Notes under the pieces: model-generated | Seen by the model: only the letters and a program-made list of their open reading frames with translations | The model's database searches: none | What the model was told of the DNA's origin: nothing | Translations under genes and position numbers: made by a program | Shown: positions 1 through 5,064 of the stretch, one piece after another | How positions within the stretch are numbered: position 1 is the stretch's first letter | Layout of the letters: every line of letters starts with the position of its first letter | Origin: JALOAR01 sp964348605 | GTDB lineage: Bacteria > Patescibacteriota > Minisyncoccia > UBA6257 > Colwellbacteraceae | Length of the DNA: 5,881 nt | Direction: 5' to 3' | NCBI GenBank assembly: GCA_964348605.1 | Contig: CAYGDC010000024.1 | Location: forward strand, 1-5,881

Positions 1-246
1 AATCCCCAATTCGATTATTATAAAGTTTTATTTCTTTGCCATCTAAAACAAGATAATCATTCTCTTCTTTGTGTAGTATATAAGCGAAACGCTTGCCGTC
101 AGGGCTGAAAACAAAATCCCCAATTCGATTATTATAAAGTTTTATTTCTTTGCCATCTAAAACAAGATATTTACTCTCTTCTTGACCTAATTTACTAAAC
201 ACGTAGGCGAAACGCTTGCCGTCAGGGCTGAAAACAAAGTCCCCAA
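1..246. repeat. Near-identical tandem modules inside the PD40 propeller gene
   Basis: Two blocks alternate. Block A is a 55-bp stretch that is identical at 1-55 and 115-169, exactly 114 bp (38 codons) apart. Block B is a 32-bp stretch identical at 84-115 and 207-238, and its 23-bp core occurs a third time at 318-340. All copies are in the same codon phase, so the repeats encode propeller blades. Spacings of 111, 114 and 123 bp differ by whole codons. Identity at synonymous sites points to recent duplication or gene conversion and not to protein-level selection alone. The array may continue beyond the left edge. Confidence 0.93.
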
Positions 247-742
247 CATAATCATACGGCCCTATCTCCTTACCATCTAAAATAAGATATTCTCTTTCTC
301 TTCTTTGAGATACATAGGCGAAACGCTTGCCGTCAGGGCTAAGAATAAAATTAGGAATGTAAGAATAAGGTCCGTTTTTTTGATTATTAAAAAAGATAAA
401 ATATTTATCTTCTTTTACAGCTAAATAAATAATATCTCTGCCACTGGGACTAAAACTTAATTCTAAAAATTGATCATAAGGTCCATTTTTTTGATTATTA
501 AAGATAACAAAATGTTTATCTTCTTTCTCTACTATATAAGCAACTCCTTGCCCATTAGGATTAAAAAAAGCTTCTCGCAAATTATATCCCTCTGGGATAG
601 TAGATAATTTAGTAGTAACTAAATTTATTTCTTCAACAACTACCGTTTTAAATAAAAACTCTTTAATTGGCTGATAAGAAAAAAAGGCAACAACTAAAAT
701 CAATACTACTATGCTTAGTATGATTAATATCTTTTTATTCAT
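1..742 (-). CDS. Membrane-anchored PD40/WD40-like beta-propeller protein (3' end missing)
   Basis: The reading frame is open from an ATG at 742 to the left edge, giving 247 codons with no stop, so the C-terminus lies outside the window. Residues 1-3 (MNK) and K4 precede a hydrophobic helix at about 5-22, a probable uncleaved signal anchor with no lipobox cysteine. From about residue 53 come five tandem modules of 37-41 residues. Each has a motif like FSPDGKRFAYV, then a variable charged stretch, then YLVLDGKEI and an aromatic Y-N/D turn. This is the pattern of PD40/WD40-like (TolB-type) propeller blades. The first two modules are diverged (FNPNGQGVAYI, FSPSGRDIIYL; both with FNNQKNGPY) and the last three are nearly identical. 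The protein is probably an extracytoplasmic propeller that binds a ligand or partner; nothing shows which one. It lies 94 bp downstream of gatB on the same strand and has no Shine-Dalgarno sequence. The fold is fairly sure, the function unknown. Confidence 0.85.
   Translation of the reverse strand, partial: MNKKILIILSIVVLILVVAFFSYQPIKEFLFKTVVVEEINLVTTKLSTIPEGYNLREAFFNPNGQGVAYIVEKEDKHFVIFNNQKNGPYDQFLELSFSPSGRDIIYLAVKEDKYFIFFNNQKNGPYSYIPNFILSPDGKRFAYVSQRREREYLILDGKEIGPYDYVGDFVFSPDGKRFAYVFSKLGQEESKYLVLDGKEIKLYNNRIGDFVFSPDGKRFAYILHKEENDYLVLDGKEIKLYNNRIGD
369..526. repeat. Diverged second pair of blade repeats in the PD40 gene
   Basis: The stretches at 369-416 and 480-526 are about 111 bp apart and share most of their bases. 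Both encode a FNNQKNGPY motif preceded by a KEDK sequence. They are the older, N-terminal modules of the same propeller and lack the LDGKEI motif of the later ones. Confidence 0.8.
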
Positions 743-747
743 AATAT

Positions 748-767
748 TTATTATATTAATATAATAA
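748..767. repeat. 20-bp perfect AT-only palindrome before the PD40 gene
   Basis: Positions 748-767 read the same on both strands and consist only of A and T, with the centre between 757 and 758. The palindrome begins 6 bases before the ATG of the PD40 gene and covers the candidate -10 box at 750-755. It could be an operator or simply AT-rich promoter DNA. Such palindromes arise readily in AT-rich sequence, so function is uncertain. Confidence 0.6.
750..755 (-). promoter_or_regulatory. Candidate -10 box of the PD40 gene
   Basis: The minus strand reads TATAAT here, a perfect consensus -10, with only 7 nt (AAATATT) before the ATG at 742. Transcription would start at or next to the start codon, giving a leaderless mRNA. 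The position 17 bp upstream reads GAGGTT, which is not a recognisable -35. The surrounding sequence is so AT-rich that chance matches are likely. Confidence 0.35.
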
Positions 768-836
768 TTTAAAACCTCATAATTTACACAACATATATGT
801 TTAAGGCTTTTAACTAACTTGCTGTTGTAGTAAATA

Positions 837-2297
837 TTAATTATCTACTACAAGTCGCTTCTTTAGCACTCCCCGTATTGCCTCTGGAGAACCTTGTCCT
901 TTTAATTTTAACATTGTCTGTCCGAATAAAAACTGAAAAGCATTCTCTTTCCCCTTATGATAATCAGCAACCGCTTTTGGATTAGCAGTAATCACTTCTT
1001 TAATTGCCTCTATGATAATCACTTCATCTGTCACTTGAGCAATTCCCTTCTCTGTTATAATTTTTCTCGGGTCTCTCCCGCTCTGATACATTTCTAAAAG
1101 CATATCTTTCGCCATGCGGCTTGAAAGCTCGCCTTTAATAATAAGTATTATTAAGTCCGCCATATTTTCTGGAGTAACTCGCTCCTTAAATGCAGGAATG
1201 TTTATACCGATAGAATTTATCGCACCTCTCATATCCGCAATCATATAATTAGCGGCGACTTGCAATCCTCTGCGTTTTTCCGCCTCTGTGATATTTTCTG
1301 CCATTATTTCAGATACGACCTCTTCATAATATTCTGCGAGTAATCTGTCTTCCGCAAAAACAACAGCGGCGGCTTCTGTAACACCAAACTCTTTCATAAA
1401 TCTTTTTCGCTTATCCGCGGGCATTTCAGGAATACTTGCTCTCAATTCATCAAAATTAATAAACGACTTATCAGTTAAATCATATGGAGGAATATCAGGT
1501 TCTGGCAGATATCTATAATCATGCGCTTGCTCTTTACTCCGCTGACTAAAAGTTATTGATTTCGCGCTGTCCCATCCTCTTGTTTCTTGAATTATGCTTT
1601 CTCCTTTTTCTAACGCTTCTATTTGTCTTTTAATTTCATAATCAATTGCTTTTATCATAAAGCTAAAAGAGTTCAGGTTTTTTACTTCTACTTTTACGCC
1701 AAGTTGCGAAATATTTGCCGGTCTTACAGATATATTTGCCTCTAATCTCATCTCTCCTTTTTCCATATCAGCGGACGATATTTCAAGATATCGCAGAACG
1801 AGTTGTAATTCTTTTGTAAATTTTGCCGCCTCTTCTCCGCTCTGAATATCTGGCTCTGTCACAAGCTCCATTAAAGGCACTCCTGCCCGATTGTAATCAC
1901 ATAAGGTCTCACCTGCTGGAAGATGCATTAATTTTCCTGCATCTTCTTCTAGGTGAATTCGACGAAGTTTTACATCCGCAAGCACACCCCCTTTCACAAA
2001 TGGATGTTCGTATTGTGATATTTGGTATCCTTTAGGAAGGTCGGGATAAAAATAACTCTTGCGATCAAACTGACTCATCGCAGGAATTTCTCCTCCTACA
2101 GCTATTCCGAGTTTTAATATGGCTTTAATCGCCTCTATATTAGCAGACGGCATAGTGCCAGGATGCCCTAAGCATACTGGACATACATTTTGATTAGGCG
2201 ATTTTTCATCGCTTATATTAGGACAACGACAAAACATTTTAGTCGCCGTCTTAAGCTCTGCGTGCACCTCAAGGCCTATAGTAGGAATATATTTCAT
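837..2297 (-). CDS. gatB: Asp-tRNA(Asn)/Glu-tRNA(Gln) amidotransferase subunit B
   Basis: GatB is the kinase/transamidase subunit of GatCAB. It activates the side chain of Glu (or Asp) mischarged on tRNA(Gln) (or tRNA(Asn)) and converts it to the amide with ammonia delivered from GatA, in the cytoplasm. The 486-residue protein is full length for the family. Visible landmarks are GLEVH (8-12), a zinc-type cysteine set C23, C25, C39 and C42, the YPDLPKGYQISQ signature (84-95), LEEDAGK (116-122), DYNRAGVPLMELVTEPD (134-150), RLEANISVRP (184-193) and VEVKNLNSFSF (203-213). The last 150 residues are the helical and YqeY-like tail that contacts tRNA, ending in GQTMLKLKGQGSP and a basic segment. An in-frame GTG lies just before the ATG at 2297; ATG is preferred because MKYIPTIGLEVH matches the usual N-terminus. 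No gatA or gatC lies beside it, so the complex is encoded at separate loci. It implies that the organism lacks GlnRS and/or AsnRS, which is an inference. Confidence 0.98.
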   Translation of the reverse strand: MKYIPTIGLEVHAELKTATKMFCRCPNISDEKSPNQNVCPVCLGHPGTMPSANIEAIKAILKLGIAVGGEIPAMSQFDRKSYFYPDLPKGYQISQYEHPFVKGGVLADVKLRRIHLEEDAGKLMHLPAGETLCDYNRAGVPLMELVTEPDIQSGEEAAKFTKELQLVLRYLEISSADMEKGEMRLEANISVRPANISQLGVKVEVKNLNSFSFMIKAIDYEIKRQIEALEKGESIIQETRGWDSAKSITFSQRSKEQAHDYRYLPEPDIPPYDLTDKSFINFDELRASIPEMPADKRKRFMKEFGVTEAAAVVFAEDRLLAEYYEEVVSEIMAENITEAEKRRGLQVAANYMIADMRGAINSIGINIPAFKERVTPENMADLIILIIKGELSSRMAKDMLLEMYQSGRDPRKIITEKGIAQVTDEVIIIEAIKEVITANPKAVADYHKGKENAFQFLFGQTMLKLKGQGSPEAIRGVLKKRLVVDN

Positions 2298-2308
2298 CAC
2301 TGTTAAAT

Positions 2309-2338
2309 ATTATACGACTAAAAACTCACGACAGACAA
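2309..2338 (-). promoter_or_regulatory. Candidate gatB promoter with a very short leader
   Basis: On the minus strand a perfect TATAAT (2309-2314) follows TTGTCT (2333-2338, 4 of 6 to TTGACA) with an 18-bp spacer. The -10 box ends 11 nt before the ATG at 2297, so the transcript would begin about 4 nt from the start codon. No Shine-Dalgarno sequence is present. Good -10, moderate -35. Confidence 0.55.
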
Positions 2339-2349
2339 ATAATAAAGAA

Positions 2350-2364
2350 CCTCGCCTCACGAGG
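2350..2364. repeat. Short GC-rich hairpin between divergent genes
   Basis: CCTCG at 2350-2354 pairs with CGAGG at 2360-2364 around a 5-base loop (CCTCA). On the minus strand the stem is followed by TTCTTTATTATTT, which is weakly terminator-like, but there is no gene to terminate in that direction. Its CTCG/CGAG arms resemble those of the hairpin at 3707-3719. Confidence 0.55.
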
Positions 2365-2416
2365 CCTTAAACAAAAAAAATACAAAAGTTTAAAATTATT
2401 AATACTCAATTTGCGC

Positions 2417-2422
2417 TATAAT
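2417..2422 (+). promoter_or_regulatory. Candidate -10 box of the kelch gene
   Basis: A perfect TATAAT sits 32 bp before the ATG at 2455, which predicts a leader of about 26 nt. The -35 area (around 2394-2400) is AATTAT-like and does not match TTGACA. The predicted start near 2429 argues against use of the in-frame TTG at 2428 as the start codon. Confidence 0.5.
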
Positions 2423-2454
2423 GCAGTTTGCTTATAAGCTTAATAAATAAAAAT

Positions 2455-3558
2455 ATGAGCAATAAAATTAAAATTTTGGCTGTTTTAGTTATTATTTCGG
2501 TTGCGTTATTAGTAATATCTCAGCTTTGGTTTATTCAAAACAGAGAACAAGCTCAAATTATTGAGCCGAAGAAAGAAGTAAATAATAAAACAGAACAGAC
2601 TATTCAACCACCATTATTATCCGAAAATATTAATGAAGAAGTTTTTCAACCAAATAATTTAGCCTGGCAAAATATCACAACCGAAGCTAATTGGAGTAGA
2701 AGAGATGCCCATACCGCAGTAGCATTTAAAGACAAAATGTGGATTTTGGGTGGGGTTGGCGGAGATTATCCTGCTTACAATGAAACTAAAAATGATGTCT
2801 GGGCATCTAGCGATAGCATAAGTTGGGAATTAATTAAAAACAACGCTCCTTGGAGAGCGAGAAGAGGACATGCTTCGGTTATTTTTCAAGATAAAATTTG
2901 GATAATAGGAGGGGCAACTGGAGAGGAAATTTTCTTAAATGATGTTTGGTCGTCCACTGATGGAATAGAGTGGGAAAGAGTTACAAGAGATGCTGGCTGG
3001 ACTCCTCGAAAAGGATTTAGTGCTGTGGTTTTTGATAATAAAATTTGGATAATGGGTGGCGCAAGCACAAGAGGCGTAAAGAACGATGTTTGGTATTCTA
3101 AAGATGGAAAAACTTGGAATTTAGCAATAGAAAACGCAGCTTGGTCTAATAGATATGATACAAATATAGAAGTTTTTAATAATAAATTATGGTTGAGTGG
3201 CGGTATTTACACTGATGGTAGATGGACTGGTAAACGAGATATTTGGGCATCTAAAGACGGCATAACATGGGAATTAATTAATCAACAAGCACCCTGGCCG
3301 GGCAGACACGGGCATTGCTTTATTTCTTTTAAAGACCATCTTTGGATAATTGGCGGTTGGTCAGGTTATGGAAAAGGATATAACGATACTTGGTTTTCAA
3401 AAGATGGAATTACTTGGGAAAAATTTTTATCTGACGGCCCTTGGAAACGCAGAGAAGACCATGTTTGTCTTATATTTCAAGGCCAAATGTTTTTAATGGG
3501 AGGAATGCCTATGGACGGAATACGCGAAAATGATGTTTGGCGACTGGATAAATATTGA
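2455..3558 (+). CDS. Membrane-anchored kelch-repeat six-bladed beta-propeller protein
   Basis: The protein has 367 residues. A hydrophobic helix at about 6-26 follows a short basic N-terminus (SNKIK), suggesting an uncleaved signal anchor without a lipobox cysteine. A polar linker (about 28-68) leads to six repeats of 48-53 residues. Each repeat begins at W80, W133, W182, W230, W281 and W330. Each then carries an R-x-x-H-like segment, a hydrophobic strand, a double glycine (99-100, 152-153, 201-202, 249-250, 300-301, 349-350), N-D-V-W and, in the first five, a D-G-I-x-W-E-like end. This is a divergent kelch/galactose-oxidase-type pattern. The sixth repeat stops at NDVWRLDKY, and its missing W-type strand matches residues 70-80 (AWQNITTEANW), so the N-terminal strand probably closes the ring. 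No catalytic residues are recognised. The ATG at 2455 is chosen over an upstream in-frame TTG at 2428. The gene ends with TGA, lacks a Shine-Dalgarno sequence and converges on rplK. Its ligand is unknown; adhesion or surface binding is only a guess. Confidence 0.9.
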   Translation: MSNKIKILAVLVIISVALLVISQLWFIQNREQAQIIEPKKEVNNKTEQTIQPPLLSENINEEVFQPNNLAWQNITTEANWSRRDAHTAVAFKDKMWILGGVGGDYPAYNETKNDVWASSDSISWELIKNNAPWRARRGHASVIFQDKIWIIGGATGEEIFLNDVWSSTDGIEWERVTRDAGWTPRKGFSAVVFDNKIWIMGGASTRGVKNDVWYSKDGKTWNLAIENAAWSNRYDTNIEVFNNKLWLSGGIYTDGRWTGKRDIWASKDGITWELINQQAPWPGRHGHCFISFKDHLWIIGGWSGYGKGYNDTWFSKDGITWEKFLSDGPWKRREDHVCLIFQGQMFLMGGMPMDGIRENDVWRLDKY

Positions 3559-3577
3559 GATACTAAGAAAGACTAAG

Positions 3578-3616
3578 CAACAAACAACTTACAACTAGCG
3601 ACAGACAACAAACAAC
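3578..3616. repeat. CAACAAACAAC direct repeats
   Basis: The 11-mer CAACAAACAAC occurs at 3578-3588 and 3606-3616, 28 bp apart, in a stretch that is almost free of G on the plus strand. The 10-mer CGACAGACAA at 3599-3608 also occurs upstream of gatB at 2329-2338. The low-complexity composition means some of this could be chance. Confidence 0.6.
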
Positions 3617-3663
3617 AGATAACTAAATAAAAATTATCTCTTCACTAAAATGATGTTTCAAAA

Positions 3664-3701
3664 TTCTAATTTTAAAATTGAATCAAAATTCAAAATTAGA
3701 A
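3664..3701. repeat. AT-rich inverted repeat after the kelch gene
   Basis: TTCTAATTTT at 3664-3673 pairs perfectly with AAAATTAGAA at 3692-3701 around an 18-base loop. The 9-mer TCAAAATTC also occurs twice here (3658-3666 and 3683-3691). The stem is nearly all A-T, so as RNA it would be weak. It could still form a cruciform or contribute to the end of the converging transcripts. Confidence 0.6.
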
Positions 3702-3706
3702 ATTGT

Positions 3707-3735
3707 CTCGCTACGCGAGGTCCCGCAAAGTGGGA
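3707..3735. repeat. Two adjacent short GC-rich hairpins
   Basis: The first is CTCGC (3707-3711) with GCGAG (3715-3719) and a TAC loop. One base later TCCCGC (3721-3726) pairs with GTGGGA (3730-3735), including one G-T pair, around an AAA loop. On the plus strand the second is followed by AAAAAC, not T, so neither is a standard plus-strand terminator. On the minus strand the stems are preceded, not followed, by TTTTT. Confidence 0.6.
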
Positions 3736-3770
3736 AAAACAGAAATTGTATATCTAGTCTGGCTATATCA

Positions 3771-3789
3771 AATCCCGCATAGCGAGATT
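3771..3789 (-). terminator. Hairpin just after rplK, possible weak terminator
   Basis: On the minus strand AATCTCGC pairs with GCGGGATT around a 3-base loop (8 pairs, including one T-G), starting 6 bases after the rplK stop codon. It is followed by TGATATAG, so the U tract is poor. Its position immediately after the last gene of the cluster favours a role in ending or protecting the rplK transcript. Its arms resemble those of the neighbouring hairpins. Confidence 0.4.
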
Positions 3790-3795
3790 GGTTAT

Positions 3796-4218
3796 TTACT
3801 CCACAATAATCCCCATACTTCTTGCAGTGCCAGCAATAATTTTTTGTGCAGCCTCAATATTATTTGCGTTTAGATCCTCCATCTTTCTCTCAGCGATCGC
3901 TCTTAAATCGTCCTTAGAAATTGTGCCTACTTTATTTTTATGCGGAATAGCAGAACCTTTTTCTATACCAGCAGCTTTGCGCAATAAATCTGAAGCTGGA
4001 GGAGTTTTAAGTTTAAAAACAAAGCTTCTGTCTTCAAAAATAGTGATTTCTGCAGGAATAATATCTGAGCCCATGTTTTGCGTCTCATCATTAAACCGCT
4101 TACAAAAATCCTGTATATTAATTCCGTGCTGGCCAAGCGCGGGACCAACCGGAGGAGCAGGGTTTGCTTTGCCTGCTTGGATTTGTAATTTTAGTAATGC
4201 TTTAATTGCTTTTGCCAT
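3796..4218 (-). CDS. rplK: 50S ribosomal protein L11 (uL11)
   Basis: L11 binds the GTPase-associated region of 23S rRNA and helps form the factor-binding centre of the large subunit. The 140-residue protein has the usual length. The N-terminal domain has KLQIQAGKANPAPPVGPALGQHGINI (about 10-35), which holds the conserved proline-rich PPVGPALGQ motif. The C-terminal rRNA-binding domain ends in GTARSMGIIVE, matching the L11 family signature. The ATG at 4218 is the natural start (MAKAIKALLKLQIQAGKA). The gene lies 47 bp downstream of nusG in the classical order. It has no Shine-Dalgarno sequence, only an A-rich AAATAAATAAA before the ATG. The gap has AT-rich -10-like strings, too weak to call an internal promoter. 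Unusually, rplA does not follow. Confidence 0.98.
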   Translation of the reverse strand: MAKAIKALLKLQIQAGKANPAPPVGPALGQHGINIQDFCKRFNDETQNMGSDIIPAEITIFEDRSFVFKLKTPPASDLLRKAAGIEKGSAIPHKNKVGTISKDDLRAIAERKMEDLNANNIEAAQKIIAGTARSMGIIVE

Positions 4219-4265
4219 TTTATTTATTTTGCTAGTTTATATGAATATATAATATTTTGCAACGA

Positions 4266-4856
4266 TTATATCTTTTGTACTTGTAGGGCGTCTATTTCTA
4301 CTGCTGTATCTCTTCCAAATATTGGCACTAAAACTTTTACCCTACCCTTTATCTCGTCTATCTCTGCTATCTTGCCATCTGACTCCTTAAATGGGCCGTC
4401 TATAATACGGACTAGCTCTCCTACGCGAAAATCTATTTTAAAATCACTATCTCCTCCGCCCATTTTTATCATAAGTAAATCTACTTCTTCTTTAGACAGC
4501 GGTGATGGAGTAGCGCTATCTGCGCCAACAAACCCAGTCACTCTTGGCGTATTTCTAACAATATACCAAGTATCTGGGCTCATAAGCATTTCTACTAACA
4601 CATAGCCCGGATATATTTTTTCTTCTGTCTCTACCTTTTTGCCGTTTTTTATTTTTATTTTTTTTATTTTAGGCACTAAAACATTAAATATCCTATCGCT
4701 CACACCTAAAGAATCTATTCTTTGTTTTAAATATCTCATAACAGCGTCCTCATATCCAGAATAAGTATGTATAGCAAACCACTGTCTCATTTCTTCTTCT
4801 TGCTTCATATTTTGTTGAGATTTCTGATTTTTATATTCTTGATGTTGGTGCGCCAT
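4266..4856 (-). CDS. nusG: Transcription termination/antitermination factor NusG
   Basis: NusG binds RNA polymerase at the clamp, suppresses pausing and links transcription to Rho or to the ribosome. The NGN domain starts at QWFAIHTYSGYEDAVM (25-40) and includes VLVPKIKK (59-66), YPGYVLVEM (82-90) and TPRVTGFVG (103-111). The C-terminal KOW domain covers about 145-196 with GELVRIIDGPFKESDGKI and VPIFGRDTAVEID. The length is 196 residues from the ATG at 4856. This start leaves a 24-residue polar Gln/His/Lys/Glu-rich extension before the NGN domain, longer than in E. coli NusG. Internal ATGs at M17 (4808) and M23 (4790) would shorten it; M23 would give a standard-looking N-terminus (MRQWFAIH). 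The upstream ATG is preferred only because it lies 5 nt after the secE stop, suggesting coupling. None of the three starts has a Shine-Dalgarno sequence. Confidence 0.97.
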   Translation of the reverse strand: MAHQHQEYKNQKSQQNMKQEEEMRQWFAIHTYSGYEDAVMRYLKQRIDSLGVSDRIFNVLVPKIKKIKIKNGKKVETEEKIYPGYVLVEMLMSPDTWYIVRNTPRVTGFVGADSATPSPLSKEEVDLLMIKMGGGDSDFKIDFRVGELVRIIDGPFKESDGKIAEIDEIKGRVKVLVPIFGRDTAVEIDALQVQKI

Positions 4857-4861
4857 AAAAA

Positions 4862-5050
4862 TTAAATTTTAAGTACAAATGTTTGTATTATTCTACTAAA
4901 ACTATAATCGGCTATTCCTAAAAAAATCGCCATCATTATTGAAAAAATAATCACTACTTTAACAAGATAAATAGTTTCTTTTTTACTCGGCCAAGTTATT
5001 TGCTTGAATTCCGAGATAGCGCCAGAAAAAAACGAATTTAAAAGCTTCAT
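4862..5050 (-). CDS. secE: Preprotein translocase subunit SecE
   Basis: SecE is the small membrane subunit of the SecYEG export channel and clamps the two halves of SecY. The 62-residue protein is the short single-helix type found in most bacteria. An amphipathic N-terminal segment carries the conserved EFKQITWPSKKET (14-26), with the W-P pair at 20-21. One transmembrane helix covers about 28-48. The ATG at 5050 fits the family N-terminus. The gene lies 30 bp after gyrB and 5 nt before nusG, in the conserved secE-nusG-rplK order. rpmG and tRNA-Trp, often found upstream of secE in other bacteria, are absent and gyrB is the upstream gene. Confidence 0.95.
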   Translation of the reverse strand: MKLLNSFFSGAISEFKQITWPSKKETIYLVKVVIIFSIMMAIFLGIADYSFSRIIQTFVLKI

Positions 5051-5064
5051 TTTGTATGATAAAT

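Larger units (their letters stand above)
743..836. other. Intergenic region between gatB and the PD40 gene
   Basis: This 94-bp AT-rich gap contains no gene. It has a 12-bp palindrome (AACATATATGTT, 790-801) inside a weak imperfect stem formed by 771-777 and 804-811 (AAAACCT against AGGCTTTT with one bulged base). On the minus strand that stem ends in TTTTAAATT, so it could be a weak terminator for gatB, but it is far from a classical one. A 20-bp palindrome and a candidate -10 box lie next to the downstream start codon. The two genes may be co-transcribed, separately transcribed, or both. Confidence 0.5.
2298..2454. other. Divergent intergenic region between gatB and the kelch gene
   Basis: This 157-bp gap separates two divergently transcribed genes. 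It holds a promoter candidate for each side, a short GC-rich hairpin (2350-2364) between them, and an A-rich tract on the plus strand (about 2369-2387) upstream of the kelch promoter that could act as an UP-like or bent-DNA element. No coding sequence is seen. Confidence 0.6.
3559..3795. other. Repeat-rich convergent intergenic region
   Basis: This 237-bp gap lies between the 3' ends of the kelch gene (plus) and rplK (minus). No coding sequence was found. From left to right it has a G-poor tract with CAACAAACAAC direct repeats, an AT-rich inverted repeat, and three short GC-rich hairpins. It must contain the ends of two converging transcripts, but no stem is followed directly by a long U tract in either direction. 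Termination may be Rho-dependent, use weak hairpins, or occur by collision. Confidence 0.65.

Noticed and set aside
1..340. CRISPR-like array suggested by regularly spaced identical blocks
   Set aside because: The blocks are in one codon phase, the intervening sequence also encodes conserved blade motifs, and the unit length (111-123 bp) is that of a propeller module.
1823..2035. Plus-strand open frame opposite gatB
   Set aside because: It lies wholly antisense to a clearly conserved gene and its product has no recognisable domain. The same applies to the other overlapping frames opposite or within the kelch gene, rplK and nusG.
2298..2300. GTG as the gatB start
   Set aside because: The ATG immediately after it gives the usual family N-terminus, and the GTG adds only one residue.
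2428..2454. TTG at 2428 as the start of the kelch gene
   Set aside because: It lies 6 bases from the candidate -10 box, at the predicted transcription start. The ATG at 2455 gives a normal signal-anchor N-terminus.
3556..3573. TGA read as glycine (alternative code 25) extending the kelch protein
   Set aside because: Read-through would add only a few residues before TAA. The other genes end in TAA, and their conserved glycines use GGN, so the standard code is adequate.
3559..3795. Small protein gene or structured regulatory RNA in the convergent gap
   Set aside because: No open frame with a plausible start was found, and the hairpins are too small and separate to form a recognised riboswitch or known RNA family.
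4219..4265. Internal promoter for rplK in the nusG-rplK gap
   Set aside because: TTGCAA at 4257-4262 and TATAAA-like strings exist, but with a 15-bp spacer and general AT richness they are not convincing.
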